A DNA stretch of 64,000 nt from Vibrio maritimus. GTDB lineage: Bacteria; Pseudomonadota; Gammaproteobacteria; Enterobacterales; Vibrionaceae. The notes beneath the pieces are model-generated. The model was not told the DNA's origin. It saw nothing but the letters and a program-made list of their open reading frames with translations, and did no database searches. Positions 38,541-47,267 of the stretch are shown in pieces; the stretch's first letter is position 1, and each line of letters opens with the position of its first letter. The stretch covers positions 2,914,001 through 2,978,000 of the forward strand of contig NZ_CP090438.1 of NCBI RefSeq assembly GCF_021441885.1, in the 5' to 3' direction. The position numbers and the translations under genes are program-made.

Positions 38541-40622
38541 TTATTCCTTAATAACCGCATTAGATTCTAGTAAAGATAAAAGCATTTTCTTTTCAGATCT
38601 AGCCCTCGCTCTAAGTCCCTCCCATAAAGAAGGAGAACTTCTAAATAATCGTTCTACATTATCATATTTATAGTCTTGAACTAATACTATTATCTCTCTA
38701 TGAGAAAGCCCCTTTTTGTTCTTTACTGCATTTAATATCAACCTTGTCTCTGGACCATGCTGTACACTTGTTGACCAAACAAGATCGTTTATTGCTGCTG
38801 ACTTAGTAGGCTTAATGATATTTTTGGAAACTAAAGTCTCAAACTGTTTATCGAAGTGCGTTTTTTTTGTATATGCATGCTGTTCGAGCCTAAACTCCGC
38901 TTCATTATTACTGGCAACTTTTTTCCAGATTTTGTCAAATTGATCGCTTGCTACATCAACTCCACTGAAGTCGTCATAAAATTTGGATTGTTTTATAAAT
39001 TTGTGAACGACTTTCTTATTAGAGGAAAATTGATATATTCCGTAAGACTTTCCTCCATGGTCTCCTATTCCAGTTGATATAACTCCACCCCCTCGCCCCC
39101 CAGACTCAAACCTCTCTGAAGTTTTACCTAGTTCTACTCTGATAAATCTTGGTAAGAACGACAATGGATAATAGTGCCAGAGTACCTTGTTTTCTAAAAA
39201 AGTTTCTAGCCAAGAAAATTGCTTTCCCCTACACCTTTCATGCTCCGAAAAAACATCATACTCAGCGAGAACCTTCTCTCTCCATGGCGAATTCTCAAAA
39301 TCTTCTAAACTTACAAAAGCTCTCGAGAGAAGTTGTTCGTATATTTCTCTGGCAACTGCGTGTACTCGTTCATAGATTGAGTCAGATTTTTCTACATGCC
39401 AATCAGATGGGTGTTTTACGATGACACGCTCGAAGTGTTTTCGTTTATTGTTCAAATAGTTTTTCAGCTCTTTGGGTGTGGCTGAAGAGAAATCTACTTC
39501 TTCACTATCTGCTGCTTCATCACTACTTTTTCTGCTTTTTGATACTTCTTTGGCTAGCGATACGAAGAATGTATTTTCACTACTCAGCGCCCCATCACTC
39601 TCACTCCCATCAATCACTATCAATGGTGTTTCTTCAGCATTAGGTGGGGATATTAACTTCTTAAAGTACTCCGGCGGCTCATCGATAGAGAACAGCTCGA
39701 TGTGAACTCTGTTATCTTCTTTTTTGGTCGCGTTGATGTCGTTGCTGTATTCATGAAGACCCATATAGCCAATTTCATCCCCCGCATTGATAGATATACC
39801 GAGATCTGGGGTTCCTTCGACATTCAAAGTGAGTGGCACCACACTGCCATTACGTAACTTCGCAGCGTCTTCTTTCATCCAAGGGAGCTCTGATACTGGT
39901 ACAGGCTGCATCACACTGGTGTTTTCTAGAATGTCGAACTCACTGTCTTTCCCTGCAGCAAACCAAACCATTTTCCCTTCCATGCCTTTTTCTCGAGTGG
40001 AATTTTGATCGCCCGCTTCAACCACTCGGCATTTAATCATGTGATAATCGATGCCATTGATGTTGTACTTATGAGTTTCCTTTTCCTCAGCATAGAGATA
40101 TTCAAGAATCGTCCCTTTCGACATTCCAACTTTATCTAGTTTGCTTTCTTGTTTAGGTTCACTGTCTAACTTGAAGGTACGTACATTCCTTTTGCCTTGC
40201 TCCATTACCATTTTATAGCGAGTACTTGGGGAGCTATTGGCACCGATATCTGCCGGTGGCGCAAGGTGCATGTAAAGAGAGTAGAACTTAAAAACATCGT
40301 TACTATCGTCGGGGTTTTGGCATTCATGTTCAATCAACACAAAGTTATTGCTGAACTTGAGCTCCTGACCTTTGTATAAGGTTTTTTGGTAATCCTCATG
40401 GATTCGATAGGCGATGATCTTGCCATCTAACATGGATTGAATCGGTCTTAGTCCTTTACCCCAGGGCACCATTTTTGATGTGAGGTGCACGCCACTGTGC
40501 CAACCATAACCTTGTCCTAGAAGATAACGACCACTCTTAGCTTGGTCGAACATTTTGGTGAAATCGCTCAACGTATGATAAGGCTCACCATTTCTTTGTG
40601 TGATTGGGAAAACTGCTTCCAT
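38541..40622 (-). CDS. Candidate T6SS peptidoglycan-targeting effector (M23-like N-domain, lysozyme-like C-domain)
   Basis: 693 aa, no signal peptide. The N-terminal region (about 1-330) resembles an M23 domain: GWHSGVHLTSK in place of HSGVD (the Asp ligand is replaced by His), LYMHL, and RVHIEL in place of HLHxE (the catalytic His is replaced by Arg). Zinc binding through three His may remain but standard catalysis looks impaired. A low-complexity Ser/acidic linker follows (about 350-390). The C-terminal region (about 470-693) has RFESGGRGGGVISTG, GDHGGKSYGIYQFSS and VWSTSVQHGP, typical of phage- and VgrG-linked lysozyme-like hydrolases, with the Glu of RFESGG the likely acid. It starts 11 nt after the PAAR-like gene and is followed by the LprI-like gene. 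Confidence 0.75.
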   Translation of the reverse strand: MEAVFPITQRNGEPYHTLSDFTKMFDQAKSGRYLLGQGYGWHSGVHLTSKMVPWGKGLRPIQSMLDGKIIAYRIHEDYQKTLYKGQELKFSNNFVLIEHECQNPDDSNDVFKFYSLYMHLAPPADIGANSSPSTRYKMVMEQGKRNVRTFKLDSEPKQESKLDKVGMSKGTILEYLYAEEKETHKYNINGIDYHMIKCRVVEAGDQNSTREKGMEGKMVWFAAGKDSEFDILENTSVMQPVPVSELPWMKEDAAKLRNGSVVPLTLNVEGTPDLGISINAGDEIGYMGLHEYSNDINATKKEDNRVHIELFSIDEPPEYFKKLISPPNAEETPLIVIDGSESDGALSSENTFFVSLAKEVSKSRKSSDEAADSEEVDFSSATPKELKNYLNNKRKHFERVIVKHPSDWHVEKSDSIYERVHAVAREIYEQLLSRAFVSLEDFENSPWREKVLAEYDVFSEHERCRGKQFSWLETFLENKVLWHYYPLSFLPRFIRVELGKTSERFESGGRGGGVISTGIGDHGGKSYGIYQFSSNKKVVHKFIKQSKFYDDFSGVDVASDQFDKIWKKVASNNEAEFRLEQHAYTKKTHFDKQFETLVSKNIIKPTKSAAINDLVWSTSVQHGPETRLILNAVKNKKGLSHREIIVLVQDYKYDNVERLFRSSPSLWEGLRARARSEKKMLLSLLESNAVIKE

Positions 40623-40633
40623 AGTGAGAGACC

Positions 40634-42091
40634 TTAATCAGAGAAGACATCATCGAAGGTGATGAAAGGAGGACGATTTAAGTTGTGAGTTCGTGTGTAG
40701 ACCACAGCGTTAAACTCACTATTCGTGGTTGAAAAGCCTGAAGAACCATTGCTATTCACAATCGTCCCTATTGCCATTCCTGATATCGTCAGCAGTTTAT
40801 CGTTGGTACTTTCTAGTATTTGACTAAACACATCAGGTAACACTCGTGAGAGTGTCAGCAAGGCACTCTGATAGCCTTTAACACCTTGTTGTACAGCGGT
40901 GTATGACTGGGCTTCTGCTTGTGAGTAGATATAAGCTAATCGCTCGTCCAACGCAGCAACCAGTTCATCAATAAAGCCACATACTTGTTGATTGATGAAG
41001 GTCCACATCATCATCTGCATGTACCTAACTGTGTTGCCCGTACCAAGTAGGCGAAGCTTGGCAAGCATATCGGCCGGAGGTTCGAACAAATCAGCTTGGA
41101 AGAGAATCCTCAGAATGTCGCCATTTTCATTCACTTGTTCAAACAGCAGTTCTAATAATGGCCGGTACTTTTCTAAAGATTCTGTGTCGTGTTGAGCATG
41201 ATAAAGGGCTGACACAAACGCCGCAGCAAAACTATGCGAATGGTTTCGGTCTACAGCATAAGGAGACAGGATTCGACTTTGCTCAAACACCATAGATTGG
41301 AAATCATCATCGGTGTAAGACGGAGAAAGTAAGATTCCCCAATCATTTGCCACGCCAACTCTACTATCCCAAAATGGTGCTCTTGAGCTCGCAACAAACG
41401 TGCAAAAGTCGTGACTGTCTTGATAGGTTTCTGTGGGTGTATTCTCGGCTAGTGAACCGTTGGGCTCATAGCTATCCTGTGTCTCTTTTAAAATAAGTTT
41501 GCATTCCATCCTTGGTAATCCGCTGACAGTACTCATGCCTTGTTGGTCGAGTGTCCCTACAGCCACTATCGCACCACTCGGTTCCACCAGCTGAAAATCG
41601 GCATTCGCGTAGGGTTTCCCATTCGGGTATTTGCAGGTTAGATCGACGGTGTAGGTGCCTTCTTGGTCTTCGGTAACGGACACTGCCGGGTTCTGCACTC
41701 CGCCCAAACACATCGTATTCGCTTTGTTCATCGTCATTTGATCACTCAAACGACAGACGCCCTTACCTTCGATGATCACGGTTGGAGACGAAGAAATAAA
41801 TTCGGCTTCGGCTTCAATTGTCCCTGACGATACGCCCTTCTTGTCACCACCAGCATCACCAGTACTCGCACTAAATTTACTGCCTTCAATGGCAATGCTG
41901 TTGCCACCATCCATACTCACGGTCGTTGTACCATCCGCCAAATCTGCCGATTTTGCGTTGTTACCATAAGGGATAGGAACCACAGAGTTTCCCATCGTGG
42001 TTAGGCACACATCTGGCAGTGTTGCGTTTGCTTCGCCACCCGATCCTTTGTGAACTACGCTGAGTCCATTCGCACAAACTGTTACACCCAT
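40634..42091 (-). CDS. PAAR-like (DUF4150) protein with C-terminal extension, T6SS tip component
   Basis: 485 aa from ATG 42091 (MGVTVCANGLSVVHKGSGGE) with GGA 6 nt upstream; a TTG two codons earlier is in frame. The first ~130 residues are a DUF4150 PAAR-like domain (DVCLTTMGNSVVPIPY, GNSIAIEGSKFS, CRLSDQMTMNKANTMCLGG), which caps VgrG spikes in type VI secretion. Residues about 140-205 look like an Ig-like/carboxypeptidase-regulatory fold (YTVDLTCKYPNGKPYANADF). The last ~270 residues (DFCTFVASSRAPFWDSR, MMMWTFINQQVCGFIDELV) are helical and unrecognised; they may bind the effector encoded next. No hcp or vgrG lies in the window. Confidence 0.8.
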   Translation of the reverse strand: MGVTVCANGLSVVHKGSGGEANATLPDVCLTTMGNSVVPIPYGNNAKSADLADGTTTVSMDGGNSIAIEGSKFSASTGDAGGDKKGVSSGTIEAEAEFISSSPTVIIEGKGVCRLSDQMTMNKANTMCLGGVQNPAVSVTEDQEGTYTVDLTCKYPNGKPYANADFQLVEPSGAIVAVGTLDQQGMSTVSGLPRMECKLILKETQDSYEPNGSLAENTPTETYQDSHDFCTFVASSRAPFWDSRVGVANDWGILLSPSYTDDDFQSMVFEQSRILSPYAVDRNHSHSFAAAFVSALYHAQHDTESLEKYRPLLELLFEQVNENGDILRILFQADLFEPPADMLAKLRLLGTGNTVRYMQMMMWTFINQQVCGFIDELVAALDERLAYIYSQAEAQSYTAVQQGVKGYQSALLTLSRVLPDVFSQILESTNDKLLTISGMAIGTIVNSNGSSGFSTTNSEFNAVVYTRTHNLNRPPFITFDDVFSD

Positions 42092-42274
42092 AGTCAATCC
42101 AACTCATATTTACTGAGTGAATAATAAAGTAATTTCCCTATTACTATCTCACTAAACCATTAGTTTAATTGACTAAATTACCTTTCATAACAACTTGATG
42201 CTTATAATTTTGCCACAGGTCTCATTTTATAAAGTAGAAACGAGCTTCAGGTGTTTTTCTAGATACCGCAAACA

Positions 42275-42302
42275 TAAAAAAACGCAGCGAGAATGCTGCG
42301 TT
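42275..42302 (-). terminator. Terminator after tyrA
   Basis: Minus strand stem AACGCAGC / GCTGCGTT, loop ATTCTC, then T7. It also marks the right edge of the accessory island. Confidence 0.88.
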
Positions 42303-42326
42303 GTTCATTATTTATTGAGTACAAAC

Positions 42327-43463
42327 TTAACCACGATGAATAGCATCATTCGCTTGTTTCAGAAGATTTTGACTCTCAGACATAAACTGCTGTGAGTAAT
42401 CACCAAACCAATCGCTCACCTCATTAAACTCAGTGACAAACTTCGCTTTATCTTTGCTATCGAGTAGCGCTAACGCTTCACCAAACTGCTTGTGGAAACA
42501 CTTGATCATCTCAATGTTTTCTTCTGATGACATAATGATGTCACCGTAGAGCGTTGGGTCTTGAGCAAACAGTCTGCCAACCATCGCTAGCTCGAGACGG
42601 TAGATCGGTGAGCTCAATTTCACTAGCGTATCAAGGTCTGGGTTTTGCTGACTCAGATGGCGACCGTAAGCGAACGATGTGAAGTGGCGTAGCGCCTGGA
42701 TCAATGTCATGCCTTTGTCGTGTTGCTCAGCTGAGATCTGGCACAGACTCGCGCCCCAAATCTTAAACTGTTCGAGTAGCCATTGGTATTCGGTTTCTTG
42801 TCTGCCATCGCAGTACACAATGACCTGCTTAGCAAGACTTGGTACGTCAGGACCAAACATTGGGTGCAGACCAACAACCGGACCTTGGTGCACGTTCATC
42901 ATGGCGTTAAGTGGCTTGGACTTGATGGACGTTAGGTCACACAGAATGCAGTCTTCCGGTAGGTTTCCAAGCTTCTCAATCACCCCTTCTGTCAAGTGAA
43001 TTGGCACCGTTACCACCACAAGACCAGCGTTGTCTAGGATCTCATCAGCGCGATCCCAATCTTGGCTACCGAGCACTTTGACTTGATAGCCAGACAAGGT
43101 AAACATGCGACCAAACAAGCCACCCAATTGCCCTTTACCACCAACAATAACGACTGAGCGCAGTTCTGGGTTAAGGCACTTAAAGCCAGAGTCTTTCTCA
43201 CTAGCATAAGACTCACGCATGGTGCGGCGCAGGATGTCCTCGATTAACTGAGGTGGCACACCCTTTTTTGCTGCTTCTTCACGGCGAGAGGCCAGCATGG
43301 CTGCTTCTCTGTCAGGGGCATAAATAGGTAAGCCGTGTCGGCTCTTTACTTCACCAACTTGCTCCACAAGAGATAGACGCTTTGCCAAAAGCTCAAGCAT
43401 CTGCTTATCAACGTCATCGATTTGGTCACGCAATGCGTTCAGTTCAGCAGCCATGGATGTCAT
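42327..43463 (-). CDS. tyrA: Bifunctional chorismate mutase / prephenate dehydrogenase
   Basis: Converts chorismate to 4-hydroxyphenylpyruvate for tyrosine. 378 aa: AroQ mutase domain (1-90, LNALRDQIDDVDKQMLELLAKR), NAD-binding segment VVIVGGKGQLGGLFGRMF (about 108-125), and the dehydrogenase helical domain (GLHPMFGPD, QALRHFTSFAYG). The first ATG (43463) overlaps the aroF stop (TAATG) with AAGGA 3 nt before it; ATG 43454 (MAAELNALR) is the alternative and closer to the family N-terminus. Same transcript as aroF. Confidence 0.96.
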   Translation of the reverse strand: MTSMAAELNALRDQIDDVDKQMLELLAKRLSLVEQVGEVKSRHGLPIYAPDREAAMLASRREEAAKKGVPPQLIEDILRRTMRESYASEKDSGFKCLNPELRSVVIVGGKGQLGGLFGRMFTLSGYQVKVLGSQDWDRADEILDNAGLVVVTVPIHLTEGVIEKLGNLPEDCILCDLTSIKSKPLNAMMNVHQGPVVGLHPMFGPDVPSLAKQVIVYCDGRQETEYQWLLEQFKIWGASLCQISAEQHDKGMTLIQALRHFTSFAYGRHLSQQNPDLDTLVKLSSPIYRLELAMVGRLFAQDPTLYGDIIMSSEENIEMIKCFHKQFGEALALLDSKDKAKFVTEFNEVSDWFGDYSQQFMSESQNLLKQANDAIHRG

Positions 43464-44536
43464 TATTCCTTAATACGATTTTCCAAGAATGGGACGAGCT
43501 CAGTATGAGCATGACGTAATAGTGCCTCAGTTGAATCCCAATTGATACACGCATCGGTGATAGACACGCCGTATTGCATTTCATTAAGCGGAATATCTGA
43601 GCTTTGGTTGCCTTCGTTAAGGTGACTTTCAATCATCAAGCCGATAATCGACTTGTTGCCTTCGCGGATCTGATGAATCACATCCTCAGCAACTAGAGGC
43701 TGACGACGGTAGTCTTTACGAGAGTTAGCGTGGCTACAATCGACCATCAATGATGCATCTAGGTTCGATTTGGCAAGCTCTTGCTCACACTCAGTCACAG
43801 ACACTGAATCGTAGTTGGTTTGTTTGCCGCCACGAAGAATCACGTGACCGTCAGCGTTACCTTGCGTCGTCAATAGTGCTACCTGACCCTCACGGTTAAT
43901 ACCCATGAAGCGATGGCTTGAAGACGCCGCTTGCATCGCATTGATTGCTGTCGCTAGGCTGCCGTCGGTGCCATTCTTAAAGCCGATAGGCATCGATAGA
44001 CCACTCGCCATTTCACGGTGAGTTTGAGATTCTGTGGTACGTGCACCGATCGCTGCCCATGAGAAAGTATCCGCAAGGTACTGCGGGCTGATTGGGTCTA
44101 GCGCTTCAGTTGCCAGTGGGATTTCCATCTCTGCTAGCTCTACCAGCAGTTGACGACCTACGTGCAGACCGTGCTCAATGTCGAACGTTCCATCGAGTTG
44201 TGGGTCATTGATAAGACCTTTCCAGCCCACTGTGGTACGCGGCTTTTCAAAGTACACTCGCATAACAATGTATAGCTGATCACTCAGTTGCTCCGAGAGT
44301 GCTTTAAGGCGTTTAGCGTATTCCTTTGCTGCATCAACGTCATGGATAGAACAAGGACCACATACAACCAACAGGCGATGGTCTTTTTTATGGATGATGT
44401 TAGCGATGGTCTCACGAGAGTCTTGAATAAACTTACGCGCTTTTTCGCTCAGTGGTAGCTTTTGTTTTAGTTGCTCTGGAGTAATCAGCACCTGTTCGTC
44501 GCTGATATTAATATTACTGAGTTCGCTCTTTTTCAT
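43463..44536 (-). CDS. aroF: 3-deoxy-7-phosphoheptulonate (DAHP) synthase, tyrosine-type
   Basis: First committed step of the shikimate pathway, joining PEP and erythrose-4-phosphate. 357 aa from ATG 44536 (MKKSELSNINISDEQVLITP), with AGGTGA 4 nt upstream; the longer frame to 44584 runs through the regulatory site. Motifs LLVVCGPCSIHD, YFEKPRTTVGWKGL, GARTTESQTHRE and VDCSHANS are intact. The Tyr-sensitive isoform is inferred from the operon with tyrA and from the TyrR boxes. Confidence 0.95.
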   Translation of the reverse strand: MKKSELSNINISDEQVLITPEQLKQKLPLSEKARKFIQDSRETIANIIHKKDHRLLVVCGPCSIHDVDAAKEYAKRLKALSEQLSDQLYIVMRVYFEKPRTTVGWKGLINDPQLDGTFDIEHGLHVGRQLLVELAEMEIPLATEALDPISPQYLADTFSWAAIGARTTESQTHREMASGLSMPIGFKNGTDGSLATAINAMQAASSSHRFMGINREGQVALLTTQGNADGHVILRGGKQTNYDSVSVTECEQELAKSNLDASLMVDCSHANSRKDYRRQPLVAEDVIHQIREGNKSIIGLMIESHLNEGNQSSDIPLNEMQYGVSITDACINWDSTEALLRHAHTELVPFLENRIKE

Positions 44537-44545
44537 CTCATCACC

Positions 44546-44563
44546 TGTAAATTTATTTTTACA
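44546..44563 (-). promoter_or_regulatory. TyrR box, proximal
   Basis: Minus strand TGTAAAAATAAATTTACA, a perfect TGTAAA-N6-TTTACA palindrome, 10 bp before the aroF start; binding here should block transcription or translation. Confidence 0.85.
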
Positions 44564-44658
44564 CCGAACTTTTATCAATTCCATGTCCGGCTAAGCTTTA
44601 ACTGGTAATATACATAGATAAAAATCACATGCAAGCGTAAACTTAAAAAAACACTTAA

Positions 44659-44676
44659 TGTAAAAATAAGTTTACA
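44659..44676 (-). promoter_or_regulatory. TyrR box, distal
   Basis: TGTAAAAATAAGTTTACA (plus-strand reading), again a perfect TyrR palindrome, 113 bp from the first one centre to centre. Confidence 0.85.
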
Positions 44677-44786
44677 CTAAATTACTTACTTATCATCGCC
44701 CCCCAATAAACAGACTTCGACACCGCCCTCTCCTCTTTGTTACGACATGAGTTACAATAGTAAGCATCAAGGTTGAGGTGGTACCC

Positions 44787-46490
44787 ATGGACTTAATTAT
44801 CTCTTTGCTGCAACAGATGTGTGTGTATCTGATGCTGGCTTATATGCTCAGCAAGACACCTCTGTTCCTCCCGCTATTTAGCGTTACAAACCGCTTGAGC
44901 CACAAGTTCAGTATTTATGTGCTGTTCTCCTCATTCTGCATTCTCGGCACATACTTTGGTCTTCAGATCGATGATGCGATAGCGAATACACGTGCGATTG
45001 GTGCCGTGATGGGCGGTTTGTTTGGTGGACCCGTTGTCGGCTTTGCAGTCGGATTTACCGGTGGCATGCACCGTTATACATTAGGCGGTTTTACCGATGT
45101 CGCCTGTGCGATCTCCACCACAGCAGAAGGGGTGATTGGCGGTATTATGCACCTCTACTTCCTCCAAAAAGGCAGAAAAGAACAGCTGTTTAATCCTATG
45201 GTGGTGTTCTACGTGACCTTTGTAGCGGAAGTTGTCCAGATGTTGATCATCTTGATTGTAGCCAAACCTTTTGATCAAGCCTACACGCTGGTTTCTAACA
45301 TCGCGGCACCTATGATCATTGCCAACTCAGTTGGTGCAGCGCTGTTTATGAGCATACTTCAAGACCGCAAAACCATCTTTGAAGAATACTCAGCAACCTT
45401 TTCTCGTCGAGCGTTAAACATCGCAGAACGCTCGGTGGGTATTTTGGTCCATGGGTTTAACTCCAACAATGCGAGTAAGATTGCCCGTATCATTTACGAA
45501 GAGACCAATGTCGGTGCTGTTGCCATCACTGACCGCGAGAAAATCTTGGCCTTCGTTGGTATAGGTGCGGATCATCATAAGCTTAACCGCCCTATTTCAT
45601 CGCAAAGCACGCTAGACTCGATGAACAATAACGACATCATCTACCTCGATGGCAAAGAAAACCCGTATCAATGCTCGATCTCGAAAGATTGCAAACTCGG
45701 CTCAGCGCTTATCATCCCGCTGCGTACAGGAGATGAGGTCATTGGCACCATTAAGCTGTACGAACCGAAGCGGAAGCTGTTTTCAACCATCAACATGTCT
45801 ATGGCAGAAGGCATAGCTCAGCTACTCTCTAGCCAGATCCTGCATGGCGATTACATCCATAAGCAGACCTTGCTAAACCAAGCTGAGATTAAGCTGCTGC
45901 ACGCGCAAGTGAATCCGCACTTTTTGTTTAACGCGCTCAATACCATTAGCGCGATTACCAGACGTGACCCTGACAAGGCACGCAGTTTGATTCAGCATTT
46001 GTCGCAGTTCTTCCGTAGTAACCTCAAGCAGAATATTGAGACAGTGACGCTTAAAGAAGAGCTGGCTCACGTCAATGCTTACCTCACAATAGAGAAAGCG
46101 AGATTTACCGACCGATTGGAGGTAGATATCGATATTTCACCCGATTTACTCGAGCAAGCTGTACCGAGCTTTACCTTGCAACCTCTGGTCGAAAACGCCA
46201 TCAAACATGGCATATCCAATCTTATTGAAGGGGGCACTATTCGAATCTTTAGTGAACCCTGTGAACAAGGCTATCGACTCACGGTTGAGGATAACGCGGG
46301 CACCTACTTACCTCCTGAACCAGGTCATCAAGGATTAGGGATGCAGATAGTGGATAAACGCCTTCGCAATCAATTTGGGCGTGACTCAGCGCTAAAAATT
46401 GAAGTTGAAACACAGCGTCACACGCGAATGAGCTTTATTATTCCAGCGCCCGCAAATTCAGACGATAAAAGGACGGCTATCGCCTCATGA
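44787..46490 (+). CDS. btsS: Sensor histidine kinase BtsS (LytS/YehU family)
   Basis: High-affinity pyruvate sensor kinase in E. coli and Vibrio. 567 aa from ATG 44787, with GAGGTGG 5 nt upstream (a GTG three codons earlier is less likely). 5TMR-LYT membrane region (about 5-195, MGGLFGGPVVGFAVGFTGGM), GAF-like domain (about 215-345), LytS-type kinase with phospho-acceptor His in HAQVNPHFLFNALN (about 377), N box LQPLVENAIKHGI and G box GHQGLGMQIV. Overlaps btsR by 4 bp (ATGA). Confidence 0.92.
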   Translation: MDLIISLLQQMCVYLMLAYMLSKTPLFLPLFSVTNRLSHKFSIYVLFSSFCILGTYFGLQIDDAIANTRAIGAVMGGLFGGPVVGFAVGFTGGMHRYTLGGFTDVACAISTTAEGVIGGIMHLYFLQKGRKEQLFNPMVVFYVTFVAEVVQMLIILIVAKPFDQAYTLVSNIAAPMIIANSVGAALFMSILQDRKTIFEEYSATFSRRALNIAERSVGILVHGFNSNNASKIARIIYEETNVGAVAITDREKILAFVGIGADHHKLNRPISSQSTLDSMNNNDIIYLDGKENPYQCSISKDCKLGSALIIPLRTGDEVIGTIKLYEPKRKLFSTINMSMAEGIAQLLSSQILHGDYIHKQTLLNQAEIKLLHAQVNPHFLFNALNTISAITRRDPDKARSLIQHLSQFFRSNLKQNIETVTLKEELAHVNAYLTIEKARFTDRLEVDIDISPDLLEQAVPSFTLQPLVENAIKHGISNLIEGGTIRIFSEPCEQGYRLTVEDNAGTYLPPEPGHQGLGMQIVDKRLRNQFGRDSALKIEVETQRHTRMSFIIPAPANSDDKRTAIAS

Positions 46491-47212
46491 CACGACTAAC
46501 CGCATTAGTGATTGATGATGAACTGTTTGCTCGTGAGGAGCTTATCGAGCTATTGGCTGAGTTTGAACAGATTGAGGTGATTGACCAAGCCAGCAACGCC
46601 ATTGAAGGTTTAAAGAAAATCAACCTGCATAAACCCGACGTGGTTTTTCTCGATATCCAGATGCCACAAATCACAGGTATTGAGCTTTTGGGCATGCTTG
46701 ACCCTGACACCATGCCAAATGTAGTCTTCGTGACGGCCTATGACCAATATGCTATTCAAGCGTTTGAAGACAATGCGTTTGATTACCTGCTTAAGCCTGT
46801 TGACCCTTGCCGCTTAGGTAAAACCATTAAGCGCCTCAATAAGCGCGACACCACTCAAACCGAGAACTTTGATACCCTAGCACCAGCCACACTAGACCAA
46901 ATTCCTTGCGTTGGTCACAACCGCATCGTCATCATAGCCACTAAAGATGTGGAGTTTGCCTACAGTGACCTTTCTGGTGTACATGTACAAACCGCGACTC
47001 AAAAAGCGACGTCGCAGTTGACGCTCAAAGTGATTGAAGACAAGACGTCACTTATTCGCTGTCATCGTCAGTTTTTGGTGAATGTAAAAGCCATTAAAGA
47101 GATCAAACTGCTAGAGAATGGGTTGGCGGAAATCATTACCCAAAGTGACCATCCAATACCTGTGAGTCGCCGGTATTTGAAGTCGTTGAAAGAGACGTTG
47201 GGGTTTCACTGA
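46487..47212 (+). CDS. btsR: LytTR-family response regulator BtsR
   Basis: Response regulator, 241 aa. Receiver domain with acidic VIDDELFAREELIEL, phospho-Asp in VVFLDIQMPQITG (about 54), Thr in FVTAYDQYA and Lys in YLLKPVDP; C-terminal LytTR DNA-binding domain (about 140-240, VEFAYSDLSGVHVQ, LIRCHRQFLVN, PVSRRYLKSLKE). It is the partner of BtsS. Its probable target, the CstA-type transporter at 51138-52622, has an array of BtsR-type direct repeats upstream. Confidence 0.93.
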   Translation: MTRLTALVIDDELFAREELIELLAEFEQIEVIDQASNAIEGLKKINLHKPDVVFLDIQMPQITGIELLGMLDPDTMPNVVFVTAYDQYAIQAFEDNAFDYLLKPVDPCRLGKTIKRLNKRDTTQTENFDTLAPATLDQIPCVGHNRIVIIATKDVEFAYSDLSGVHVQTATQKATSQLTLKVIEDKTSLIRCHRQFLVNVKAIKEIKLLENGLAEIITQSDHPIPVSRRYLKSLKETLGFH

Positions 47213-47225
47213 TATCCTGATTACA

Positions 47226-47260
47226 TACAAAAACAGCGAGCTAAGCTCGCTGTTTTTGTA
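47226..47260. terminator. Bidirectional terminator between btsR and nagZ
   Basis: Perfect 16-bp inverted repeat (TACAAAAACAGCGAGC with its complement, loop TAA) with A/T-tracts on both sides; serves both convergent genes. Confidence 0.92.
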
Positions 47261-47267
47261 CCTATCT

